From positions 310,001 through 374,000 of the forward strand of contig JABSPZ010000005.1 in NCBI GenBank assembly GCA_013213785.1: DNA of 64,000 nucleotides, written 5' to 3'. Positions 1-8,649 of this stretch are shown piece by piece. The stretch's first letter is position 1. Each line of letters begins with the position of its first letter. A program made the translations under genes and the position numbers. The notes below the pieces were generated by a model. It was given only the letters and a program-made list of their open reading frames with translations, was not told where the DNA came from and ran no database searches. The stretch is from Henriciella sp. Its GTDB lineage: Bacteria; Pseudomonadota; Alphaproteobacteria; Caulobacterales; Hyphomonadaceae.

Positions 1-1
1 G

Positions 2-340
2 CTCAAGATCGCTTATCGTCAGGCCCATCGCCGTGCGCGCAACAAGTTTCGTGATAAGCTTGGCGAACAGGCAGATATCCCGGCTTACTTCGACGAGATC
101 GTGACACCAAGCCTTCCAGCCTTCGATCTTTCGAAAGAGCGGGAACAAGCGAACGCTGCGATTAAAAAAATCGAACAAAACCTAACTGCGTTGAACCTGA
201 CACGCGAATGGCTCGAAACGCATATCCAGAGCGTCCAGAAAGGGCTCTCTTCAATCCAGAAGCAGGTGAACAAAGAAGTCGCTAAAGCCCGTGATGCCCG
301 CATGGCGCGCGAGCAGCGCAGCGATATTCGGTACGCCTGA
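2..340 (+). CDS. Uncharacterised coiled-coil protein, C-terminal part
   Basis: The reading frame is open from the first bases of the window to a TGA at 338-340, so about 112 C-terminal residues of a longer protein are visible and the start lies outside. The visible part is very rich in Lys, Arg, Glu and Gln. From roughly the middle onward it looks like a long amphipathic helix or coiled coil (stretches such as KEREQANAAIKKIEQNL). No enzyme motif, signal peptide or membrane segment is seen. The next gene starts 22 bases downstream behind a good ribosome binding site, so the two are probably co-transcribed. The family is not recognised. An internal GTG at 101 is not needed as a start because the frame continues upstream. 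Confidence 0.7.
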   Translation, partial: LKIAYRQAHRRARNKFRDKLGEQADIPAYFDEIVTPSLPAFDLSKEREQANAAIKKIEQNLTALNLTREWLETHIQSVQKGLSSIQKQVNKEVAKARDARMAREQRSDIRYA

Positions 341-362
341 AAAGAAGATCCGGAGGTAAACG

Positions 363-1136
363 ATGCCCCGAGCTAGAGAAAAAGGCCCTTGGTTTTGGCG
401 CGGCGCGATTGGCGTCATGCTGCTAACGGTCATTGGTCTGTTTTCGGTCGCCGCCTTTAATGCGGCGCCAGCGCTGTACCCTGAAACAGAATGCCGGATG
501 GATCGCCGCGATCCATCGCATACAATCCTTCTTATCGATCAGTCTGATCCGTTTTCGGAGAACGACTTGGCGTGGGTGGATGAGCTCATTGATGCTGAAG
601 CGCGGGCCCTCCCTCGCTTTGGGCGACTGACCGTTATTCTACCCAACAGCGCACAGCCCTTCGATCCGAAAACGCTGTATGCGCATTGCTCTCCGGGCAG
701 CGTTGAAGATGCGAACCCAATTCTGCAGAACCCACGCATGATTGATGACACATGGCGAGAGCACTTCTATCAGCCACTCTCAGCAACTGTGGGCGAAACG
801 CTAACGACGACGAGCCAGCCAAGCTCTCCTTTGTTTGAAGCGCTTTACTCTGTCGGTGACCGTGCAGACTTCCAGTCAAATCGTGAGAACCGCCGATTGG
901 TGATCGTCTCAGATCTTATGCAGCATTCGGATGCGTTCTCTTTCTATCGGAGCGGCGCCGACCTCGCGGCTTATTCTGATACGTCTATCGCAAGCCAATT
1001 GCCGGGTTTCGACGGTGTGGAAGTCGTCGCTCGCATTGTGCCGCGCCAGGAATATGATTTGCCGATCAGCGAGCTGAAAGCTTTTTGGCGAAGCTATTTT
1101 GAGAAAACTGGCGCCACGTTCGGCTCTACGAACTAG
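363..1136 (+). CDS. Membrane-anchored VWA-like protein of unknown function
   Basis: 257 residues, starting at an ATG six bases after a GGAGG site (352-356). One membrane segment is predicted at about residues 13-35, preceded by a basic N-terminus, so the bulk is probably periplasmic. The segment around residues 54-64 (TILLIDQSDPF) resembles the first strand and DxSxS-like metal site of von Willebrand A domains, and VIVSDLMQHSD (180-190) resembles a later VWA strand with acidic residues. The match is to the fold pattern only; DQSD is not an exact MIDAS. It probably works with the coiled-coil protein encoded just upstream. Its stop codon shares a CTAG with the stop of the converging gene. Function is unknown. 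Confidence 0.75.
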   Translation: MPRAREKGPWFWRGAIGVMLLTVIGLFSVAAFNAAPALYPETECRMDRRDPSHTILLIDQSDPFSENDLAWVDELIDAEARALPRFGRLTVILPNSAQPFDPKTLYAHCSPGSVEDANPILQNPRMIDDTWREHFYQPLSATVGETLTTTSQPSSPLFEALYSVGDRADFQSNRENRRLVIVSDLMQHSDAFSFYRSGADLAAYSDTSIASQLPGFDGVEVVARIVPRQEYDLPISELKAFWRSYFEKTGATFGSTN

Positions 1137-1141
1137 AGCCG
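1121..1141. terminator. Hairpin over the shared stop codons
   Basis: A 7-bp perfect stem (CGGCTCT at 1121-1127 with AGAGCCG at 1135-1141, 7-base loop) spans the CTAG in which two convergent genes stop. It has no T-run on either side, so it is at best a weak or bidirectional transcript end. It could also simply stabilise the mRNA ends. Confidence 0.3.
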
Positions 1142-1883
1142 AGCGATCGCGCTGACAGGCGCATCCAGCAAAAATAGATCTCCGAACCTTTGGACCTGCC
1201 CCGTAATAGATACAGGGTCAGCGACGTAGGGCAGGAGGTCTTTATTGTGTCCAAAACCGCCTGACGTCATTATCATCAAAGCCGATTGGTCTTTTGGATC
1301 TTTGACATAGAAGGCCGGTGGCAATCCACCGCGAATGCAGAGGCTGGCGCAAGATTTATGCACCTTGCCTGAAGAAGGGCGCATCGCACCGAACCAGCAT
1401 TTCGTATCAAGAATCTCGCCATTCAGAGACACTTGCATAACCGGTTCTGGTGTTGGGAAGGCGAGATTTCCGATATCTCCACCTTCGTCTTCACGGATCC
1501 AATCTAATCCATCGATAACGGCAATCATGCTGTGCGTGCCGCGCTGGATAAGTGACCCTTTCACGACAACCGGTTTGCCCGCCAGCGCACCAATTTTTGC
1601 ACTGACGCCGCATTTGCCCTGGCAGCCTAGAAGTGCGGTGCGGGGGGGGGCCGTCTAAATCCAATGTGCGCAGCATCGCGTAGGGTTCCGTGGTTGCAAT
1701 GCCACGCCACTCACGGATCTCACCCATGTTCCAAGTCCCTTTGCCGACCGGGTTTTGCAGGGCTGCGACGCCTCCTGCGGTCGCGGCCGTCCCGGCAAGG
1801 AGCCCTAAGCCCGCCCCGAAGAAAAACCGTTGGTCGACTTTCGGCGTCTCGGCCCAGCCGATGAAAAAGTCATCTTTGCTCAT
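1133..1883 (-). pseudogene. Membrane-anchored Cys-rich protein, frameshifted at a G9 run
   Basis: Two minus-strand frames together make one protein. The 5' part starts at ATG 1883, which overlaps the TGA of the upstream Rieske gene (ATGA). It has a hydrophobic, glycine/alanine-rich anchor at about residues 20-42 and runs in frame to the homopolymer at 1642-1650. There the plus strand has nine G (nine C in the gene). Removing one base joins it to a second frame that reads RTALLGCQGKCG and continues to the stop at 1133, giving about 249 residues. The 3' part has several cysteines (GCQGKCG, KCWF, KSCASLCIRGG), possibly a metal or heme site. Family not recognised; function probably tied to the Rieske protein. 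It may be a pseudogene, phase-variable, or a homopolymer sequencing error. Confidence 0.65.
1642..1650. repeat. G9 homopolymer at the frameshift point
   Basis: Nine consecutive G on the plus strand inside the minus-strand gene at 1133-1883. Eight or eleven bases would keep the frame; nine breaks it. Confidence 0.9.
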
Positions 1884-2473
1884 GCGGTCGCTCCGATTTG
1901 GCTTGGGGTTTGAGGTGTCCCCGGTGCGTTTGGTTCTGGGTTCACATAGACTACGCCGTCAATGATTTGGGTCGCATAGGTTGCGATCTTTTCGGTGAAG
2001 GGCGGGGGGCTCTGACTATCTTCCATTCGATATTGAAATCCGTGCCACGGGCAAGTGATGCAGCCATCAACGATTTTGCCTTCGCCGAGCGGTCCGCCTT
2101 GATGGCGGCACACAGCCGAGACTTTATCACCATCTCTAAATACAGCGATCGCCTCACCTTTGAGGGGGCGCACGATCTTCGCGCGCGAGTCTTCCATATC
2201 GCTGATGGAAGCGACTTTCAGCCAGCCTTCGTGGGCCGTTCTATCCGAGGGCCTCATCGCAGCGAATCCGGTCAGGACGTGCAGCCCGACTACTGTGATC
2301 GTAGATGATGCGAGCAGTGCGACATAGATTGGACTCTTATTGAACTGTATGGCGCCAAGCGCGATGTGGATTACCAGAAGTGCGTAGGCGAAATAGACAC
2401 CCATGTGGAGGGCTTTCCAGACGCCTGGGCCAAGGTTGGCGTTCCAAAAGTCGTGGCTCGTGGCGGCCATCAA
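1880..2473 (-). pseudogene. 5'-truncated membrane ferric reductase-like/Rieske protein
   Basis: About 197 residues remain. The order is: the end of a ferric reductase-like transmembrane domain (ATSHDFW, then WKALHMGVY and two membrane helices at about 22-42 and 50-70), then a Rieske [2Fe-2S] domain with C122-x-H124 and C141-x2-H144 (VCRHQGG and CPWHGF). From memory of the family, intact relatives carry several more helices with heme-ligating histidines before this point. Here the frame meets TAA at 2480-2482, only two codons upstream of the TTG at 2473, and TAG at 2486-2488. The 87 bases up to the modC stop encode no membrane helix in any frame. The Rieske centre is complete, so a small protein could be made, but the electron-entry part is gone. 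It overlaps the next gene by ATGA. Confidence 0.7.
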
Positions 2474-2559
2474 GAACAGTTAGTGCTAATCCGGACGGCA
2501 ATTTCGTTCTTCTTGGGCCGAGAGATCCTCGAAATTCAGCTTGAAGCCGAAAAAACGAG

Positions 2560-3645
2560 CTAGGGGTGGAAGGTCGCGCTTTTAATAAGAGCGAAGACAT
2601 CTCGACCATGCTCGAGGGCGAGATCTCTGACGGCTTTCCGGGTGACGCGCGCTTGCAAAACCTGGTCGCCGACATCGAGCGTTACCGTTTGAAACGCCGG
2701 TCGTTTCGTCGGCTGTATGTTTTTTACAGTCGCGGCGATCATATTCTGGATACTGATCTCTGACGGTTTCTCTAAAGCGATCGATACGTCCCGGGCGGCG
2801 ATGCTGAGGTTTATTTGAGATCCAGGATCGAGCTGTACATCTGCTGCAAGCCAAATTGTGGCTTCGCCGACTTTTACAGCGAGCAGGTCGTCTTCCGTGC
2901 GATCGATGACACCGGTCAACGTGCTCGCCTCTTCGTAAGGGTTGCGGCCAGCTTCTAATCCAAAACGGCTGAGAACCTCATCCGTTTGACCCGTGGCGAC
3001 AACCTTGCCGGCCTCCATCATGATGACGCGATCAGCGATCCGGCTAACCTCATCGACGTCGTGACTGACATACATCGTCGGCAGCGCGAATTCTGATTTT
3101 AGCGTTTCAAGGAAAGGCAACAGCTCGCCTTTTCGAACATTGTCCAAGGCGGATAGCGGTTCGTCTAAAAGAAGCAAATCGGGCCGTGTCAGCAAGGTTC
3201 GGGCAATTGCGACGCGTTGTTTTTCGCCGCCTGAAAGCGATTGTGGACGTCTCTCGAGTAGCGCCTCAAGCTCCATTGCGGAAACGATCTGCGTATAGGT
3301 GTGGCCTGGTTTTTCGTTATCCGCGCGGCGATCCGCATAGTCGAGGTTTCCGCGCACATTCAGATGCGGGAAGAGTTGAGCATCCTGGAACACCGTTCCG
3401 ACACTTCGCTGATGCGGCGGCACCCAGACTTTTTGAGTTTCGCTGAACCAGCGAGTGTCACCAAATCGGATTTCTCCCGAACGGGGACGTAAGAAGCCGG
3501 CGATCGCATTCAGAACGCTTGTTTTTCCGCTGCCGCTTGGGCCGAAGAGAGCTGTGACGCCGTCCATTGGAATGTCTTGGTCAAACGCCAACTCAAATCC
3601 ATCAAACGCGTGCGATATGGCAATGGAAAGACTAGAGTCTGACAT
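2560..3645 (-). CDS. modC: Molybdate ABC transporter, ATP-binding subunit
   Basis: 361 residues from the ATG at 3645, which overlaps the end of modB by 14 bases. A longer frame to 3678 exists but adds an unlikely N-terminus inside modB. Walker A is GPSGSGKT (about 35-42), the ABC signature is LSGGEKQRVAIA, Walker B is LLLLDEP with a DEPLSALD loop, and the switch histidine is in YVSHD. A C-terminal MOP/TOBE-type molybdate-binding domain follows (SIAARDVSIAL to FALIKSATF), which separates ModC from other importer ATPases. It powers high-affinity molybdate uptake across the inner membrane with ModA and ModB. It is the last intact gene of the operon; the damaged Rieske gene lies 87 bases downstream. 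Confidence 0.95.
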   Translation of the reverse strand: MSDSSLSIAISHAFDGFELAFDQDIPMDGVTALFGPSGSGKTSVLNAIAGFLRPRSGEIRFGDTRWFSETQKVWVPPHQRSVGTVFQDAQLFPHLNVRGNLDYADRRADNEKPGHTYTQIVSAMELEALLERRPQSLSGGEKQRVAIARTLLTRPDLLLLDEPLSALDNVRKGELLPFLETLKSEFALPTMYVSHDVDEVSRIADRVIMMEAGKVVATGQTDEVLSRFGLEAGRNPYEEASTLTGVIDRTEDDLLAVKVGEATIWLAADVQLDPGSQINLSIAARDVSIALEKPSEISIQNMIAATVKNIQPTKRPAFQTVTLDVGDQVLQARVTRKAVRDLALEHGRDVFALIKSATFHP

Positions 3646-4306
3646 GTGCTGGGAACCGTCGATTGAACAGGAAGACACAGAACAGCGTCAGGAAGGAAAT
3701 GAGCAGCAGGGTCAGAGACAGTGCGTGAGCATCAGCATAGTTGAGCGTCTCCACATTCTCATAGATCTCAATTGAAGCCACTCGCGTGCGGTCGGGGATA
3801 TTGCCCCCAACCATAAGAACCACTCCAAACTCCCCAAGCGTATGGGCGAAGGACAGAACAGTAGCGGTGATGAAACCGCGAAGCGACATTGGCACGGCGA
3901 CTGTGAAAAACGCGTCCAGCCTAGAGGCTCTTAAGCTTGCTGCCGTCCGCACTGCAAATTGGACGGGACCTTCAAACGCCGCTTGCAATGGCTGGATCAT
4001 AAAAGGGAAGGAGTAGATGACCGATCCGATCACGAGACCTGCAAAGGAAAAGCTGAGCGTGTCGCCGGTGGCATGCAACCAGAAACCACCAAATGGGGCG
4101 TTCGGGCTCATCGCCATCAATAGGTAAAACCCGAGTACTGTGGGTGGAAGGACCAGAGGCAGAGCGATTAAAGCCTCGATGACGGGTTTAAACCTCGACC
4201 GCGTTTGCGCGAGCCACCATGCCAGCGGAGTGCCGATGAGCAGCAAGACAAAGGTCGTCACCAAGGCGAGGCGCGCCGTAAGCCAAAGAGAAGACAGATC
4301 AGGCAT
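3632..4306 (-). CDS. modB: Molybdate ABC transporter, permease subunit
   Basis: 224 residues, the usual ModB size, with about five hydrophobic helices spread along the protein. The BPD-type EAA loop is visible as AASLRASRLDAFFTVAVP followed by the FAHTLGEFGVVLMVGGNIP segment that is typical of ModB permeases. It forms the membrane channel that takes molybdate from ModA and docks on ModC. It lies two bases after modA and overlaps modC, so the three proteins are very probably made from one message. Its start at 4306 (ATG) fits the family N-terminus. Confidence 0.95.
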   Translation of the reverse strand: MPDLSSLWLTARLALVTTFVLLLIGTPLAWWLAQTRSRFKPVIEALIALPLVLPPTVLGFYLLMAMSPNAPFGGFWLHATGDTLSFSFAGLVIGSVIYSFPFMIQPLQAAFEGPVQFAVRTAASLRASRLDAFFTVAVPMSLRGFITATVLSFAHTLGEFGVVLMVGGNIPDRTRVASIEIYENVETLNYADAHALSLTLLLISFLTLFCVFLFNRRFPAHVRL

Positions 4307-4308
4307 GG

Positions 4309-5079
4309 TCAGGGCAGGTCATAACCGTGTTGAGCGATGATGTCTCTGGCCGCGTCAGTTTGAATGTAGTCCAAAAAGGCGATTGCAGCGGGTTTATCTC
4401 CAGCGCGGGATAGCAAAACAGCGTCTTGTGCGATTGGATCGTAAAACCCAGAGGGAGGTCGCCAAGAGAGGGTGGTTGCCGATTCACCTAAGCTGATGAT
4501 CTGAGCCTCTGGGACAAAACCAACTTGCGCATTGCCTGTGCTAACAAAAGCGAACGCCTGGCCGACATTCTCGCCTAGTACGAGTTTCGCCTCCACTTCT
4601 TCGGTGAGGTTCAACTGCGCGAGAACCTGTTCCGCCGCCTTGCCATAGGGAGCTAAGTTGGGATTGGCGATTGCGATACGTTTGATTTCTGAAGTCCCGA
4701 GAGTGGCTGGGTCATTCGTCCCCCAAAGTATCAATCGACCGAAGGCGTAAGTGAAACGCGACGCGACAACAGCCTGATCCTCCTCAATTAGCCGGATTGG
4801 ACGTTCCTGATCTGCGGCGAGGAAGATATCATAAGGAGCGCCATAAACGATCTGCGCGTAAAGTTTGCCGGTAGAGCCGACAACCGCATCCAGTTTGTAT
4901 TCCGTTCTGGCTTCGAAATCCCTCTCCAGACCGTCCAATGTGGTCTTAAAGTTTGCTGCGACCGCCACCGTTACGGTCTCATGCGCTTTTGGCTGAGCAC
5001 ATGCGGCAAGCAGAGAGCTTAAGCAGAGGAATATAACTAGTTTTATGGCCGAGGGTTCCGATTGCGAATGGATAAGCAC
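4309..5079 (-). CDS. modA: Molybdate ABC transporter, substrate-binding lipoprotein
   Basis: 256 residues with a lipoprotein signal peptide: a hydrophobic stretch (LVIFLCLSSLLAAC) ending in a lipobox LAAC, so the mature protein is lipid-anchored in the periplasm rather than free. The ModA fold is recognisable from VTVAVAANF near the mature start, GSTGKLYAQI, PYDIFLAAD, and LVLGENVGQAFAFVSTGNAQVGFV. It captures molybdate or tungstate and hands it to ModBC. It is the first gene of the operon; transcription reaching it from the desaturase upstream should stop at the terminator at 5086-5118. No ModE-type operator was recognised upstream. Confidence 0.94.
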   Translation of the reverse strand: MLIHSQSEPSAIKLVIFLCLSSLLAACAQPKAHETVTVAVAANFKTTLDGLERDFEARTEYKLDAVVGSTGKLYAQIVYGAPYDIFLAADQERPIRLIEEDQAVVASRFTYAFGRLILWGTNDPATLGTSEIKRIAIANPNLAPYGKAAEQVLAQLNLTEEVEAKLVLGENVGQAFAFVSTGNAQVGFVPEAQIISLGESATTLSWRPPSGFYDPIAQDAVLLSRAGDKPAAIAFLDYIQTDAARDIIAQHGYDLP

Positions 5080-5085
5080 TAGTCC

Positions 5086-5118
5086 ATAAAAAGATGCCGG
5101 AGCAAGGGAGTGCTCCGG
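5086..5118 (-). terminator. Intrinsic terminator after the desaturase gene
   Basis: Read on the minus strand: an 8-bp GC-rich stem (CCGGAGCA with TGCTCCGG, 6-base loop, 5097-5118) followed by CATCTTTTTAT. It lies between the sterol-desaturase gene and modA and insulates the mod operon. Confidence 0.85.
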
Positions 5119-5147
5119 CCTGTAGTCTTGTCGGTAGACGGTTTTGC

Positions 5148-5987
5148 CTATTCGGCCGGCACCATCTGTGGCCGTTTCTTTGCTTCGCGACGCGCGGCTT
5201 TGATCGCTTGAGCTCGGGCTTCTTGTTCATCTAGGCGCTGAAGATAATTCGGATGCTCTGTGCCCATCCAGCGATCCCACCAGGTGAAATAGAAGCCGAA
5301 ATTCCCGGTGCCGCGCTCGTGGTGCATGTCGTGGTGGGTGACAGTAGTAAGCCACCCAAGAACTGGCATGCGAGCCCAGCTGCGTGGGAAGACTTCATAT
5401 CCACTGTGAGCGATCGCGTTTTTGAAGATCATCACAGCGAGTACGATATAAAGCGCCAGGCTGTGGGTCGGGATCAGCATCAGGGCAATTGGCACATATA
5501 TGTACTCGATCACGGCTTCGGCGGCGGCAAAGTTATAAGCCGTGAACGGCGTTGGATTGTGCGAACGATGGTGCTGCATATGCGTGCGCTTATAAAGTTT
5601 CGCCGTGTGCATCGCGCGGTGCGTCCAATAGAAGTAGGCGTCATGCAGAATGATGAGGAGCGGGATTGAGATCCAGAACCAGAGCATCCCATAATCAGCG
5701 AAATCATCATACTTTTGGAAGATCCCGAGATCTGCTGCTTCGAAGATGAAGATATCCATCGCCACGAAGACACAGACCGTTTTGAAAGAGTGTTTCAGCT
5801 CCATCTGAATCTGTTTTGCGCGCGGGGTGGGTTTACGAATTTTTCGTGTTTCTAGGAAGCGATGTAGCACGACCCAGAGGACAAAGAACGTAACCAGAGT
5901 GCCCATCGCGTAGCGGGTTGATTCAAACTGAATACCGCCAAGTATGCGGGGGCCAAGATATTCGGTGAAGAAGGGTAGCAGGTCCAT
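5148..5987 (-). CDS. Sterol desaturase/fatty acid hydroxylase family membrane protein
   Basis: 279 residues with several membrane helices and the three di-iron histidine clusters of the fatty acid hydroxylase superfamily: HDAYFYWTH with a further His (115-127), HMQHH (136-140) and HHDMHH (218-223). The family inserts oxygen at unactivated C-H bonds of sterols, fatty acids or carotenoids at the inner membrane, using two iron atoms and an electron donor. The substrate cannot be told from sequence. It is transcribed alone: a terminator follows it, and the divergence from its neighbours suggests its own promoter in 5988-6092. The downstream flank of the regulator gene makes control by that AraC protein plausible but unproven. 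Confidence 0.85.
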   Translation of the reverse strand: MDLLPFFTEYLGPRILGGIQFESTRYAMGTLVTFFVLWVVLHRFLETRKIRKPTPRAKQIQMELKHSFKTVCVFVAMDIFIFEAADLGIFQKYDDFADYGMLWFWISIPLLIILHDAYFYWTHRAMHTAKLYKRTHMQHHRSHNPTPFTAYNFAAAEAVIEYIYVPIALMLIPTHSLALYIVLAVMIFKNAIAHSGYEVFPRSWARMPVLGWLTTVTHHDMHHERGTGNFGFYFTWWDRWMGTEHPNYLQRLDEQEARAQAIKAARREAKKRPQMVPAE

Positions 5988-6067
5988 TTTTTGTTTCCTC
6001 GTCTGTCAATGAGGGCAAACAAACATGACCACCGCTGAAAGGCTCCGCAGCCGCGAAAATGCAGGCA

Positions 6068-6081
6068 CAATTTCAAAATTG
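6068..6081. promoter_or_regulatory. Short inverted repeat between regulator and desaturase
   Basis: CAATTT and AAATTG arms separated by two bases, in the 105-base gap between the AraC-type gene and the desaturase gene it precedes. It could be an operator or part of a weak transcript end. No T-run follows. Confidence 0.25.
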
Positions 6082-6092
6082 AGGACAGTTTT

Positions 6093-7202
6093 TTAAGATT
6101 GCACAGCCGCTTCGAGCGCTTCGGTGCGATAAGCACTCGGGGTGACGCCTTCTTCGGATTTAAAGGCGCGATTGAATGTGGCGAGTGAGGCGTACCCAAC
6201 ATCTATTGCGATTGTGAGGATGGGTGTGCGCGCTTGCTCCGGGTCGGCGAGCGCAATTTTTGCTTCTGCAAGACGGTACTGGTTCAGGAAGGCCGCGAAA
6301 TTACGATAGCCGAGCCCCTTATTGATCAATGCTCGCAGCTGATGTTCTGGAACACTCAATTTGGCGGCAAGATCACCAATTCCGAGACCATGTTCGCGAT
6401 AGAGCAACCCTTCTTCCATTGCAGATACGAGCCGTGCATGCGTGGCGTGATCTTTTGGTGCTACGGCGGGTTCGAGCGCCACGCTCGGCTGAACCGACTC
6501 AAACAGAAACTGCTCTGGCAATACGCGCAGGAACCAATGTGCGGTGAATACTGTGATTGGGAAAATGATGAGCACTCGGGCAATCTTGAACCATTCAGGA
6601 TCTGGAGCGGCGCCGCTAATGAAGTACTGCAGGGTTTCGCCGCCGACAATGATGAGCGCTGCAATGGAAGAAGCCAACATGAACCAAAGTCGAGTGCTGC
6701 GTCGACCTTCCACCAAATCGTCTCGGTAATCTTTGATTGAGACCCAAAACAGATGAGCCAAAACGCTCAGTCCGATTACCCGATTGATGATCACGAACCA
6801 AAAGATCACTAGATCATTTTCTGTCATCAGTCCGTATTGCAGAGCTGAAAGCATTACAAATTGCGCGGCAAGAACCGCCCAGTGCCAGGGTTCGAGGCGG
6901 AACCCATCGACCATTAAAGACAGACCAAATAGCCAGAGAAGGCCAATGTTAGGAATATGGACGAACCAAGCGATGGCTTGCCAAGCGACCGGCGGATCAA
7001 GGGCTGCTGGTAATGTGTTAGCAAGCATGCTCGCCAAACAAATGCACAAAGCTGTAGCAAGTCGACCTTGCAGAAGGTGGCGCGCATCTCGGATCGATAG
7101 TGCTGCGGTTAGTAGCAGAATCGTAATGGTCGCAAATCGAAAGGTGACGTCCCACAAGAGCATGTCCTTAGCCATGCCCGCATTCGCCGAGACGTCAAGC
7201 AC
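6093..7202 (-). CDS. Membrane-anchored AraC family transcriptional regulator
   Basis: 369 residues. The first 230 or so hold about six to seven hydrophobic segments in place of the usual cupin sensor, and the C-terminal 110 are an AraC/XylS DNA-binding domain with two helix-turn-helices (GIGDLAAKLSVPEHQLRALI and ILTIAIDVGYASLATFNRAF followed by TPSAYR). Such proteins bind DNA from the inner membrane and presumably sense a lipid or membrane state. The first codon at 7202 is GTG; an ATG at 7175 is an equally good start and neither has a strong ribosome site. It precedes the desaturase gene on the same strand with a 105-base gap, so that gene is its most likely target. Confidence 0.85.
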   Translation of the reverse strand: MLDVSANAGMAKDMLLWDVTFRFATITILLLTAALSIRDARHLLQGRLATALCICLASMLANTLPAALDPPVAWQAIAWFVHIPNIGLLWLFGLSLMVDGFRLEPWHWAVLAAQFVMLSALQYGLMTENDLVIFWFVIINRVIGLSVLAHLFWVSIKDYRDDLVEGRRSTRLWFMLASSIAALIIVGGETLQYFISGAAPDPEWFKIARVLIIFPITVFTAHWFLRVLPEQFLFESVQPSVALEPAVAPKDHATHARLVSAMEEGLLYREHGLGIGDLAAKLSVPEHQLRALINKGLGYRNFAAFLNQYRLAEAKIALADPEQARTPILTIAIDVGYASLATFNRAFKSEEGVTPSAYRTEALEAAVQS

Positions 7203-7281
7203 AGCCGATTGTCTCTAGCCAAGCTGATCAGGTCAGCATAACAGAAGTCAACTGTTTCAAATCGCATAAAAAGTTACGCAA

Positions 7282-8604
7282 ATGCGCCTATCTCAATACT
7301 TCATTCCCGTCTCAAAAGACGTGCCCGCTGATGCTACCATTGCCAGCCATAAACTCATGCTTCGGACCGGAATGGTTCGTCAGAACGGTGCAGGGATCTA
7401 CTCTTGGCTCCCGCTCGGCTTTCGGGTCCTGAAAAAGATCGAGCAAATCGTTCGTGAGGAAATGGATCGGGCTGGTGCGATCGAAATGCTCATGCCAACG
7501 CTGCAGCAGGCAGATCTGTGGCGCGAGTCTGGGCGATATGACGACTATGGCGCGGAAATGCTCCGGATTACGGATCGCCACGAGCGCGACATGCTCTACG
7601 GGCCCACGAATGAGGAGATGATCACGGATATCTTTCGGTCCTTCGTGAAGAGCTATAAAGCTCTACCGATCAATCTGTATCACCAGCAATGGAAGTTTCG
7701 CGACGAGATCCGTCCCCGCTTTGGTATCATGCGTGGGCGTGAGTTCCTGATGAAGGATGCTTACAGTTTCGACCTGTCAGAGGAAGCGGCGCGGATTTCT
7801 TATCAAAAGATGTTTGCGGCTTATCTGAATACGTTCGCGCGAATGGGGATTACAGCGATCCCGATGCAAGCTGACCCAGGTCCAATCGGCGGCGATCTCA
7901 GCCATGAGTTCTTAATTCTCGCTGATAGCGGGGAAAGTGAAGTTTATTGCGATAAGTCAGTGCTGGATGTGCCTGCGCCGGGAGCGGATTTTGATTTCGG
8001 TGATCTCGATGCGCTCAAAGCAGAAATGACGAAGCGGACCCAATTCTACGCTGCAACCGATGAAAAGCATGACGAAGCCGCATTCGCCGCGATCCCGGAA
8101 GACCGCCAAGTCAAAGCGCGCGGCATCGAGGTCGGTCATATCTTTTATTTCGGAACCAAGTATTCTGATCCGATGAAAGCCGAGGTGCAAACCAAGGAAG
8201 GGGATCTCGTCACGATCCATGGCGGCTCCTACGGTATCGGCGTGTCGCGCTGCGTTGGCGCCATTATCGAGGCAAGCCATGATGAGAATGGGATCATTTG
8301 GCCGGATGAAGTTGCGCCGTTTGGTGCGGGCATCATTTCTATGAAGCCAGATGCAGATGATGTCGCGGGTGTTGCTGATGAGGCCTATGCGAAGCTCGTC
8401 GCAGCTGGAAAAGATCCACTCTATGACGAGACATCAGATCGTGCCGGACCTAAATTCGCTCGTATGGAACTGATCGGCCTGCCGTGGCAGATTACGGTCG
8501 GACCTCGCGGCGTCAAAAGCGGAACGGTAGAGCTGAAGCGCCGCGCTACTGGCGAGAAGGAAGATCTTTCTCTGGAGTCTGCTATCAATAAGATCTGCGG
8601 ATGA
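7282..8604 (+). CDS. proS: Prolyl-tRNA synthetase, short form without editing domain
   Basis: 440 residues. It charges tRNA-Pro with proline. Class II signatures are visible: GPTNEE at about 107-112, the motif 2 region [22 protein letters not shown], and motif 3 [10 protein letters not shown] at about 314-323, followed by a C-terminal anticodon-binding domain. The roughly 180-residue editing insertion found in the E. coli type is absent: the sequence runs directly from [10 protein letters not shown] to the remainder of the core, which is normal for alphaproteobacteria. It starts at ATG after an 80-base gap shared with the divergent AraC gene, and precedes the lolC/lolD pair, a common arrangement in this class. 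Confidence 0.97.
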   Translation: MRLSQYFIPVSKDVPADATIASHKLMLRTGMVRQNGAGIYSWLPLGFRVLKKIEQIVREEMDRAGAIEMLMPTLQQADLWRESGRYDDYGAEMLRITDRHERDMLYGPTNEEMITDIFRSFVKSYKALPINLYHQQWKFRDEIRPRFGIMRGREFLMKDAYSFDLSEEAARISYQKMFAAYLNTFARMGITAIPMQADPGPIGGDLSHEFLILADSGESEVYCDKSVLDVPAPGADFDFGDLDALKAEMTKRTQFYAATDEKHDEAAFAAIPEDRQVKARGIEVGHIFYFGTKYSDPMKAEVQTKEGDLVTIHGGSYGIGVSRCVGAIIEASHDENGIIWPDEVAPFGAGIISMKPDADDVAGVADEAYAKLVAAGKDPLYDETSDRAGPKFARMELIGLPWQITVGPRGVKSGTVELKRRATGEKEDLSLESAINKICG

Positions 8605-8649
8605 GATCTGACCATGTTTTCTTCATAATCTGGACCTAGTGATCGAAAC

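Noticed and set aside
2337-2675. A frame that could extend the truncated Rieske gene upstream into modC
   Set aside because: It is in another frame, encodes no membrane helix and overlaps the end of modC.
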